From Nocardioides aromaticivorans (GTDB taxonomy: Bacteria > Actinomycetota > Actinomycetes > Propionibacteriales > Nocardioidaceae), in assembly GCF_013408525.1 (NCBI RefSeq), contig NZ_JACBZM010000001.1:4537001-4601000 (forward strand): a DNA stretch of 64,000 bases, written 5' to 3'. This document shows, in pieces, positions 17,377 to 26,952 of this stretch. The notes beneath the pieces were generated by a model that had not been told where the DNA came from, did not search any database, and was given only the letters and a program-made list of their open reading frames with translations. The translations under genes and the position numbers were made by a program. Numbering within the stretch: position 1 is the stretch's first letter; every line of letters begins with the position of its first letter.

Positions 17377-17404
17377 TGTTGCGGTTTGGTCCCAAACCGC
17401 AACA
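17377..17404. repeat. Palindromic repeat element, copy 1
   Basis: Perfect inverted repeat TGTTGCGGTTTGG (17377-17389), centre TC, CCAAACCGCAACA (17392-17404). The 10-bp-arm core TGCGGTTTGG/CCAAACCGCA recurs at 63180-63201 with a different but still complementary extension. It lies between ftsR and the nuclease gene and might form an RNA hairpin or terminator, although no U-tract follows. Confidence 0.75.
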
Positions 17405-17465
17405 CCTGCGCGACCCCCACGCAGCCACCACTCCCACCTCATCCCACCCCGAGTAGTGTTGAGGC

Positions 17466-17936
17466 ATGCGCGAGGTGGATGTCCTGGGAGTCCGGGTGGA
17501 GATGCCGTCCAACCAGCCCATCGTGCTGCTGCGCGAGACCGTCGGGGACCGCTACGTGCCGATCTGGATCGGCGCCGTGGAGGCCACCGCGATCGCGTTC
17601 GCCCAGCAGGGCGTCGTCCCCCCTCGACCGCTGACGCACGACCTCATGAGGGACCTGCTCGCGGCGACCGGGGGAGAGCTGTCGGAGGTGCGGATCACCG
17701 ACGTGAAGGACGGCGTCTTCTTCGCGACGCTGGTCCTGGCGTCGGGTGCCGAGGTGAGCGCGCGCCCGTCGGACTCGATCGCCCTCGCCCTTCGCACCGG
17801 TACGACGATCTACTGCTCGGAGGAGGTCCTGGCCGAGGCGGGGATCTCGGCGCCGGCCGAGGAGGAGGACGAGGTCGAGGCGTTCCGGGAGTTCCTGGAC
17901 CACGTCTCGCCCGAGGACTTCGAAGCAGGACAGTGA
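17466..17936 (+). CDS. Bifunctional nuclease family protein (DUF151)
   Basis: 156 residues. A single BFN/DUF151 domain (about 1-130) with REVDVLGVRVEMPSNQPIVLLRE, LPIWIGAVEATAIA-like core and RPSDSIALALRTG, followed by an acidic tail (about 128-156). In plants the family has nuclease activity; the actinobacterial role is uncertain. Orthologue of Rv1829 by position. ATG 17466 lies 6 bases after TAGTGT (17454-17459), so it is probably leaderless and transcribed separately from ftsR. A strong terminator follows the stop. Confidence 0.87.
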   Translation: MREVDVLGVRVEMPSNQPIVLLRETVGDRYVPIWIGAVEATAIAFAQQGVVPPRPLTHDLMRDLLAATGGELSEVRITDVKDGVFFATLVLASGAEVSARPSDSIALALRTGTTIYCSEEVLAEAGISAPAEEEDEVEAFREFLDHVSPEDFEAGQ

Positions 17937-17944
17937 CGGGAGTT

Positions 17945-17976
17945 CCCTCAGCCTCAAGTTGAGGCTGAGGGTTTTT
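17945..17976 (+). terminator. Rho-independent terminator after the DUF151 gene
   Basis: Perfect 11-bp stem CCCTCAGCCTC (17945-17955), loop AAGTT, GAGGCTGAGGG (17961-17971), followed immediately by five T (17972-17976). It is the clearest intrinsic terminator in the window, 8 bases after the stop codon, and separates this unit from the MerR promoter 23 bases downstream. Confidence 0.9.
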
Positions 17977-17998
17977 GACGACACGCCCGGCGACGTCT

Positions 17999-18028
17999 TT
18001 GACCGGCCCGTCATCGGCGCCGTACCTT
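17999..18028 (+). promoter_or_regulatory. Promoter of the second MerR gene
   Basis: TTGACC (17999-18004), 18-base spacer, TACCTT (18023-18028). It starts 23 bases after the terminator and predicts a leader of about 75 bases before GTG 18110. Confidence 0.6.
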
Positions 18029-18109
18029 GAAGAGTCGAATGACAGCCGTGCAATGCCTGCGCGACCACCCCTTGATCACCCACCTGATCGAACCCCTGCG
18101 GAGGACCCC

Positions 18110-18709
18110 GTGAACGAGCAGCAGCCCGAGAAGGTCGGTCAGGACACGGCCGCGGCGACCGCTGCCGCCGAGGAGCAGGGGCTGCTCTTCACCGACGACG
18201 TCTCCCCGCTGCCGAGCGACCTGGGCTACCGCGGTCCGACCGCGTGCAACGCGGCCGGCATCACCTACCGCCAGCTCGACTACTGGGCGCGCACCGGCCT
18301 GATCGAGCCGAGCGTGCGCGGTGCCAAGGGGTCCGGCTCGCAGCGCCTCTACAGCTTCCGCGACATCCTGATCCTCAAGATCATCAAGCGCCTGCTGGAC
18401 GCCGGCATCTCGCTGCAGCAGATCCGTACGGCGGTCGGGCACCTGCGTGAGCGTGGCACCGACGACCTGACCCAGGTCACGCTCATGAGCGACGGCGCCT
18501 CGGTCTACGAGTGCACCAGCAACGACGAGGTCATCGACCTCCTGCAGGGCGGCCAGGGCGTGTTCGGCATCGCCATCGGCGGTGTCTGGCGCGAGATCGA
18601 GGGCACCCTCGCCCAGCTGCCGAGCGAGAGCGCCAGCGACACCGAGCAGGCCGAGGACGTGGCCGGCGACGAGCTCGCCGCGCGTCGCGCTGCGAGGAAC
18701 GCCGGCTAG
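18110..18709 (+). CDS. MerR-family transcriptional regulator (Rv1830 orthologue)
   Basis: 199 residues. After a ~35-residue acidic lead, a MerR domain (about 40-110; YRGPTACNAAGITYRQLDYWARTGLIEPSVRGAKGSGSQRLYSFRDILILKIIKRLLDAGISLQQIRTAV) and a C-terminal effector part. GTG 18110 is chosen because a strong Shine-Dalgarno GGAGGA (18100-18105) precedes it; the frame is open back to 17975 but would run through the promoter. By gene order it matches Rv1830. It has its own promoter and long leader. Targets unknown; its position before the gcvP riboswitch does not prove control of gcvP. Confidence 0.85.
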   Translation: MNEQQPEKVGQDTAAATAAAEEQGLLFTDDVSPLPSDLGYRGPTACNAAGITYRQLDYWARTGLIEPSVRGAKGSGSQRLYSFRDILILKIIKRLLDAGISLQQIRTAVGHLRERGTDDLTQVTLMSDGASVYECTSNDEVIDLLQGGQGVFGIAIGGVWREIEGTLAQLPSESASDTEQAEDVAGDELAARRAARNAG

Positions 18710-18735
18710 GCGTTGTAACCTGTAGCTGCTGTTCA

Positions 18736-18870
18736 TCCCGCACGGGAGAGTCAGGACACGTCGCTGACGTGGGCCTGCGCCGAAGGGGCAATTCCTCCCC
18801 GGAACCTCTCAGGCGCCCGGACCGTGCGGAGCAGGCAACTCTGGAGGCGCAGCGACGCGCCGACAGAGGG
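18736..18870 (+). promoter_or_regulatory. Glycine riboswitch (one full aptamer plus a reduced 3' ghost aptamer)
   Basis: P1 pairs CCGCACGG (18738-18745) with CCGTGCGG (18822-18829). Inside are the conserved glycine-aptamer blocks GGGAGAG (18744-18750), GCGCCGAAGGGGCAA (about 18777-18791) and CCTCTCAGGCGCCCGGACCG (about 18805-18824). A second, tiny domain follows: CTCTG (18839-18843) pairs with CAGAG (18864-18868) and encloses a GGCGC/GCGCC hairpin. The normal second aptamer core is absent. This matches the type-1 singleton form with a ghost aptamer. It sits 45 bases before gcvP and should switch gcvP on when glycine is high. Confidence 0.88.
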
Positions 18871-18913
18871 GGAGGGCTCGATCCTTTTCGATCCCGAGGA
18901 AGCCTGCCTGCTG

Positions 18914-21738
<2,825 letters not shown>

Positions 21739-21742
<4 letters not shown>

Positions 21743-23034
21743 CCGTGTACGACGACCGGCTGGCCGCGCTCCAGGGCGCGGGCCGGCTGCCTTCGGTCGT
21801 GGCGGGCGTGGCGCGCGGGGGCGAGCCGGTCTGGTCCGGCTGCTCCTCGGCGCTGCCCGGGGTCGGCGTCGACTCCGCCTACCGGATCGGCTCGATCACC
21901 AAGACCCTGACGGCGGTCCTCGTCCTGCAGCTGCGGGACGAGGGCCTGCTCGACCTCGCCGACCCGGTGGGGCGATTCCTGCCCGAGTGCGGGTACCCCG
22001 ACGCCACGCTGCGCGAGCTCCTCGCGCACACGGGCGGGCTGCAGAGCGAGCCGGTCGGACCGTGGTGGGAGCGCGTGGACGGCGGCGGTGTCGCCGAGCT
22101 GCTCGCCGCCAACGACGGATCCGGGCGGGTGGCTGCGGCGGGGGAGTACTACCACTACTCGAACCTCGGCTTCGCGCTGCTGGGCGAGGTCGTGGCCCGG
22201 CTGCGCGGCGCACCCTGGTGGGAGGTCGTCCAGCAGCGGCTGCTCGTCCCGCTCGGGATGGGCGCGACGTCGTACCACCCTCCTGCGGAGCACGCGCCCG
22301 GCCGCAGCGTCGACCACTTCGCCCACACCCTGAGCGCCGAGCCGCACACCGACACGGGCGCCATGGCGCCCGCCGGACAGCTGTGGAGCACGGTCGCGGA
22401 CCTGCTGCGGTGGGCCGACTTCCTGGCCTCCGGCCATCGCGACGTGCTCTCCGCGTCCACGCTGGCGGAGATGGCGGCGCCGGTCGCTCCGGCCGACGCC
22501 TACGGGCTCGGCCTCCGCGTGCTCCACGTCGGCGGACGGACGATGGTCGGCCACACCGGCTCGATGCCGGGCTTCCAGGCCTCGCTCTTCGTCGACCGGG
22601 ACACCCGTGACGCCGTCGTCGCGCTCGCCAACGCGACGACCGGCCTGCGGCCCGAGCAGGTGCCGGCGACGCTGCTCGGTGACGTCGCGGCGCCGGTGGC
22701 GCAGCCGTGGTTCCCCTCGCTGCCGCCCCTGCCGGGCGAGGTGGCCGAGCTGCTCGGGCTGTGGTTCTGGGGCAACACGGGCTTCGCCTTCGAGTGGACC
22801 GGCGGTGAGCTGGTGGCCCGCGACCTGCGCACGGCCGAGCTCCACGAGCGCTTCGTCGACGTCGACGGCGCCTTCGTCGGGGCCGAGGGCTACCACCGCG
22901 GCGAACGGCTGCTGGTCCGGCGCGATGCCGACACGGGCGCGGTTCGCAGCCTGGAGTGCGCGACGTTCGTCTACACCCGCACGCCGTACGACCCGGCGGT
23001 CACGATCCCCGGGGGCCATCCGGGAAGGCCGTGA
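21739..23034 (+). CDS. Serine hydrolase, beta-lactamase class C / AmpC fold
   Basis: 431 residues. Catalytic S52-x-x-K55 ([10 protein letters not shown]), Y140-S-N142 (YYHYSNLGF) and a VGHTGSMPG motif replacing KTG. The C-terminal ~120 residues form an extra beta domain often seen in esterase/D-aminopeptidase-like members. No signal peptide is visible, so it is probably a cytosolic esterase or peptidase rather than a penicillin-inactivating enzyme. It is translationally coupled to gcvP through ATGA, probably without functional meaning. Its last 35 bases overlap the end of a minus-strand gene. Substrate unknown. Confidence 0.85.
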
Positions 23035-23389
23035 CCACGGACGCGAGCCCGACCGCCACGCTGAGCGCGACCACGGCCCACGCCCAGCCGGGCAGCAGGT
23101 GCGGGAAGCGGGCGAGCAGCACGACCGGCACGACGAGGTGGACCGTCACCGTGCCGATCCACGGCCACGGCGAGCGCCGCGCCACCAGCGCCGCCGCCCC
23201 CAGCGGCAACGGCGCGAGGACCACCCAGCCGAGCGCGACCGCGAGGACCAGCCCGCCGTGGGCCGCGAGCCAGGTCGCGAGCGACCAGGGGTCGACGCCT
23301 GCGCCCGCCCACGCCGCGGCCGAGGTCGCGACGGCGACGACGATGACGGCGGAGCGGGTCAGCTGATCGGGTCGAAGCCGGAGATGCAC
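23000..23389 (-). CDS. Small four-helix membrane protein, function unknown
   Basis: 129 residues, about four hydrophobic segments (roughly 12-30, 38-68, 76-96, 102-122) separated by short Arg/Pro loops. I do not recognise a family. The GTG start overlaps the last 31 bases of the upstream gene on the same strand, so the two are probably co-transcribed and coupled. The 3' end overlaps 35 bases of the convergent hydrolase gene. The high proportion of Ala/Val/Trp and third-position GC is compatible with a real gene, but support is moderate. Confidence 0.5.
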   Translation of the reverse strand: MHLRLRPDQLTRSAVIVVAVATSAAAWAGAGVDPWSLATWLAAHGGLVLAVALGWVVLAPLPLGAAALVARRSPWPWIGTVTVHLVVPVVLLARFPHLLPGWAWAVVALSVAVGLASVVTAFPDGPRGS

Positions 23390-23787
23390 GAGCGTCCGTC
23401 CCGCTCCTCGACGTGCACGACCGCGGCGATCTCGGCGTCGGTGTAGGGCTCCTCGTCGCTGGTCACCCGGACCGTGAACGATCCCTCGGTGTCGCCCTCG
23501 ACGTCGGAGATCTCGTAGGTCGCGTCGGGGTCGTCCTCGCCGGTCTCGTCACGCACCGTCTCGATCAGCTTCTCGAGGTCGGCGCGGTCCTTCCCGGACG
23601 GCGCCTCGCAGAGCAGGTCGATCCCGTCGTCCACCTCGAGGTCCTCCGCGGCGTCGACCGCGGCGTCGGCGACCTCCTCGACGCTGGTCGGGTCACCGCC
23701 GGAGGCGACGACGAGCGCGGTCACGCTGCCGGCGAGGAGCAGCACGAGGGCGACGGCTCCGGCGACGATCCATCCCAGTCTGGTCAT
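23359..23787 (-). CDS. Single-pass membrane protein with small extracytoplasmic domain
   Basis: 142 residues. A membrane anchor (about 5-26; WIVAGAVALVLLLAGSVTALVVA) precedes an acidic exposed domain containing two Cys (DLLCEAPSG and RSCISGF), likely a disulfide. The pattern (helix pair, DLLC, then SFTVRV strand, then C-terminal CISGF) recalls small NTF2-like DUF4878/Rv0361-type proteins of actinobacteria, but this is tentative. ATG 23787 (MTRLGW) is preferred over the in-frame start at 23820, because the latter would add an unlikely tail before the anchor. Upstream of, and overlapping, the four-helix membrane protein gene. Confidence 0.6.
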   Translation of the reverse strand: MTRLGWIVAGAVALVLLLAGSVTALVVASGGDPTSVEEVADAAVDAAEDLEVDDGIDLLCEAPSGKDRADLEKLIETVRDETGEDDPDATYEISDVEGDTEGSFTVRVTSDEEPYTDAEIAAVVHVEERDGRSCISGFDPIS

Positions 23788-23849
23788 GCGGGCACCCTGC
23801 CCCGGGAGCCCGCTGCTCACACCCAGGGGCCAGCGGGCATGATGGGGCC

Positions 23850-24770
23850 ATGAACGAGAACACGTTCTATGAACCGGGGACGAGCGCGTCTCCGCCGCAG
23901 GCCGGGCAGCAAGCTGCCGGAGACGGCTCTCGCCGCGCTGCCGTCCAGTTCGCCTGGTTCCGCGACGAGGGTGACGCGCTGGTCCCGCTGCCGCTGGCGC
24001 AGAGCCTCTGGCGCTCGGACCAGATGCACGGGGTCGCCGTCAGCGGCCTGCTGGCGCGTGCCCTCGAGAAGGCCGTGGACGACGCCGGGCGCAGCGAGCT
24101 CGTCCCGGCTCGCTACCACGTCGACCTCTTCCGCCCGGCCCGGATGATCCCGACGACGGCACGAGCGACGGTGGTCAGGGAAGGTCCCCGGCTGCTGCTG
24201 GCCGACGCCGTGGTCGAGCAGGAGGGCGAGGTCGTCGCCCGGGCGAGCGGCACCTTCCTCCAGCCGTCGTCCTCGCCCGACGGGGCGGTGTGGACCTCGC
24301 CGGAGGAGCGGCCGTCGCCGCCGCCGCTGGAGCTGGCTCCCCTCGACGTCGAGCACCACGTCCCGATCTTCGCGAGCGACGCCCCGTGGTCGGACAACTT
24401 CGGCGACCACCAGAACGGTGGCCGGCACCAGACCTGGCACATCGCCGTCCCGATCGTGGAGGGCGAGGAGTGCACCCCGTTCCAGGCCGTGGCCTCGGTC
24501 GCCGACGCCACCAGCATGGTCACCAACTGGGGTGCGGGCGGCGTGGAGTACATCAACACCGACATCGACCTGGCGCTCTCGCGCCGGCCCACCGGCATCT
24601 CGATCGGTCTGCGCGCCACCGACCACGTCGCCCACGCAGGCATCGCGGCCGGCACCGCCGAGGTCTTCGACCGCGAGGGCTCGCTCGGGACGGCGACGGT
24701 CACCTCGCTGGCCAACACCCGCCGGACGGTCGACCTGTCCGGCGGGGTCAGCCTCGAGGGCAGCGCCTGA
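23850..24770 (+). CDS. Acyl-CoA thioesterase-like double-hotdog protein
   Basis: 306 residues with two hotdog-like halves (about 30-140 and 170-300), as in TesB/TesB-like acyl-CoA thioesterases: WRSDQMHGVAVSGLLARALE and LVPARYHVDLFRPARMIPTTARATVVREG in the first half, YINTDIDLALSRRPTGISIGLRATDHV in the second. Probably hydrolyses acyl-CoA thioesters in the cytosol. ATG 23850 lies 6 bases after CATGAT, a possible leaderless -10. Stands alone. The catalytic residue is not certain from sequence alone. Confidence 0.75.
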   Translation: MNENTFYEPGTSASPPQAGQQAAGDGSRRAAVQFAWFRDEGDALVPLPLAQSLWRSDQMHGVAVSGLLARALEKAVDDAGRSELVPARYHVDLFRPARMIPTTARATVVREGPRLLLADAVVEQEGEVVARASGTFLQPSSSPDGAVWTSPEERPSPPPLELAPLDVEHHVPIFASDAPWSDNFGDHQNGGRHQTWHIAVPIVEGEECTPFQAVASVADATSMVTNWGAGGVEYINTDIDLALSRRPTGISIGLRATDHVAHAGIAAGTAEVFDREGSLGTATVTSLANTRRTVDLSGGVSLEGSA

Positions 24771-24785
24771 GCGCTGTCGGGTCCG

Positions 24786-25352
24786 TCAGTCGGACGTCAG
24801 CACGATGTAGAAGCGCTTGCGGGCGCCCGGCTGGGTGACCGTTCCGTCGCTGTTGCGCGGGCTCACCACGAAGTGCCGGGTGTTGTTGGTGCCGGCCGGC
24901 GCGCAGGCGACGACACCGGCCAGGCCGCACACGGTCGCGGCGATCTCCCCGGAGAACTCCGGGTTGGCGTCGGGAGCCGCGGCGCGGCCGTTGGTGATCC
25001 CGTCGGCGTTCTGGTCGACCTGGTTCTGCAGGGCGATGGTGGCGACGAGGCCGTTGTCGCGCACGTCCTCGCCCGCGTCGATGTAGACGTTGCCGGCCGC
25101 CCGGAGCGAGTTGTCGCCGGTCGTCGAGGTGTTGGGCAGCGTCGGGTACGCCGCAGCGATCGTGAAGCCGCCCGACTGGGCCTCGATCTCGCCGTTGGCG
25201 TTGACGAGCAGCCAGCGCTCCTGGCCCGGGCGGCCGGACTCGGCCGGGTTCGACGGCCCCTGCTGGGCCATCGCCCAGGACGTGCCGCCGACGGACAGGG
25301 CCAGTGCCGCGGCCGCGACGACGAACGTGGGTGTGGACGAGATGACGCGCAT
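24786..25352 (-). CDS. Predicted secreted protein, function unknown
   Basis: 188 residues with a Sec signal peptide (hydrophobic 9-26, likely cleavage after SWAMA, about residue 29). The mature part is Asn/Gly/Ala-rich, with ERWLLVNANGEIEAQSGGFTIAAAYP and a paired Cys (TVCGLAGVVACAP). No membrane anchor or wall-sorting signal, so probably released or periplasm-like. I do not recognise a family. A good RBS (CGGAGG) is 6 bases before ATG. The 93 bases upstream, to the rmuC stop, hold only a GC-rich inverted repeat around CGGGCCCG. Confidence 0.6.
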   Translation of the reverse strand: MRVISSTPTFVVAAAALALSVGGTSWAMAQQGPSNPAESGRPGQERWLLVNANGEIEAQSGGFTIAAAYPTLPNTSTTGDNSLRAAGNVYIDAGEDVRDNGLVATIALQNQVDQNADGITNGRAAAPDANPEFSGEIAATVCGLAGVVACAPAGTNNTRHFVVSPRNSDGTVTQPGARKRFYIVLTSD

Positions 25353-25445
25353 GGGAACCTCCGGAGCGAGAGTGGGCTGTCACCCACGCTTCGGCGCCGG
25401 AGGTCGCACGGATGGCGACCGGCGGGTAAAGCTTCCCGGGCCCGC

Positions 25446-26897
25446 TCAGCCGGCCTGGGCGTCGTCGACGACCTCGCCGTCGGCGACGTCGAAGTCGAAC
25501 GTCAGCTCCTCACGGTCGAGGTCGGCGATCGCGGCGAACTCGCCGCTGGTCAGCGCGCGCGGCACGTCCTCGACCTCCTTGGGGGCCGGGATCGTGGCGA
25601 CCGGGTCGGCCGCGTTGAGCTTGCGCGCAGCCGGCAGCACCGAGCGCTCGAGGGAGCCGGTGAAGGCGTTGTAATCCTTCACGCTGCGCTGGAGCGAGCG
25701 ACCGAGCTTGTCGACGTGCTCGGCGAGCTTGAGGATGCGGCGGTAGAGGACCTGGCCGAGCTCGAAGAGCACCTGCGCGTCCTCGGTGAGGGCCTCCTGC
25801 TTCCAGGTGAAGGCCACCGTCTTCAGCATGCTCCACAGGTTCGTCGGGGTGGCCAGCACGATGCCCTGGCCGAAGGCGTGCTCCATCAGCGACGGGTCGA
25901 CGTCGAGCGCGGCGTTGAGCAGCTGCTCGTTGGGGATGAACGCGACCGTGAACTCCGGGCTGACCGGGAGGCCGGTCCAGTAGCCCTTCTGCGCGAGCAC
26001 GTCGACGTGGCCGCGGACCTTGCGGGCGTGGTCCTCGAGCAGCCGCTGACGGGTCTCCGGCTCGAGGCCCTCCCGCTGGGCGTCCATGAACGAGTTGTAG
26101 GGGACCTTGGCGTCGATCGCCATCTGCTTGCCGCCGGGCAGGTTGATCACCATGTCGGGGCGGCGCGCACCCGAGTCGGCCTCGACGGAGTGCTGGACGT
26201 CGAAGTCGACCCGGTTGAGCAGGCCGGCCGTCTCGACGAGGGTGCGGAGCTGCGTCTCGCCCCAGGCGCCGCGGACGGCGTTGTTCTTCAGGACCGAGGC
26301 GAGGGTGTCCGCCGCCTTGCGGGACTCCTCGACGGAGCGCTGGGTGTGCTGGATCTGGGTGGCGAGCTCGGTGTGCTGGCGCACGCGGGCCTTCTCCAGC
26401 TCGTCGACCTTGGTCTGCATGGAGCGCAGGTGCTCGACCACGGGAGTCAGGGTCTTGAGCACCTGGGTCTGGCCGTTCTCGGCGCGCTCGCGCTCCTGCT
26501 GGGACTGGCGCTGCTGCTCCTGCAGGCTGCGCAGCTGCTGGCGGGCGGCGTCGAGCGCCTCGCGGAGCTGGTCGACCGTCGCCGACGCCGCGGTGAGGTC
26601 CGCCCGCACCTCGGCGCGTGCCTCGGCCTCGCCGGCCCGGACCTCCTCGAGGGCGGCGTGGTGCTGCAGGTGGGCGCGGTCGAGCTCGTGGCGCAGCTCC
26701 GCCATCGCCGTCTCGTGCCTCGTCACCGCGCGCTCCACCTCGAGGGCGTGGTCGCGGGTGAGCTGCTCCACCTCGGCGCGGTGGCGCGCCTCGACGACCT
26801 CGGCCGGCTCGCCGGCCTGTGTGGTCGCGGCGCGCAGCAGCCAGCCGACCCCCGCGCCGAGCAGGAGACCGAGGAGCAGAGCGAGCAGGACGACCAT
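25446..26897 (-). CDS. rmuC: DNA recombination protein RmuC family
   Basis: 483 residues. N-terminal membrane anchor (1-20), a long coiled coil (about 25-190, many Glu/Gln/Arg heptads), then the RmuC nuclease-like domain (about 200-450; SVEADSGARRPDMVINLPGGKQMAIDAKVPYNSFMDA, PEFTVAFIPNEQLLNAAL, QGIVLATPTNLWSMLKTVAFTWKQEAL). The family is believed to limit DNA inversions at short repeats; biochemical activity is unclear. The start is ATG 26897; a TTG 12 bases upstream is also open. Monocistronic. Confidence 0.9.
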   Translation of the reverse strand: MVVLLALLLGLLLGAGVGWLLRAATTQAGEPAEVVEARHRAEVEQLTRDHALEVERAVTRHETAMAELRHELDRAHLQHHAALEEVRAGEAEARAEVRADLTAASATVDQLREALDAARQQLRSLQEQQRQSQQERERAENGQTQVLKTLTPVVEHLRSMQTKVDELEKARVRQHTELATQIQHTQRSVEESRKAADTLASVLKNNAVRGAWGETQLRTLVETAGLLNRVDFDVQHSVEADSGARRPDMVINLPGGKQMAIDAKVPYNSFMDAQREGLEPETRQRLLEDHARKVRGHVDVLAQKGYWTGLPVSPEFTVAFIPNEQLLNAALDVDPSLMEHAFGQGIVLATPTNLWSMLKTVAFTWKQEALTEDAQVLFELGQVLYRRILKLAEHVDKLGRSLQRSVKDYNAFTGSLERSVLPAARKLNAADPVATIPAPKEVEDVPRALTSGEFAAIADLDREELTFDFDVADGEVVDDAQAG

Positions 26898-26952
26898 GGG
26901 AACAGTCAAACAGCGGGGCCCGACACAAACCCGCGGGGCGCGCCGTGGAGCC

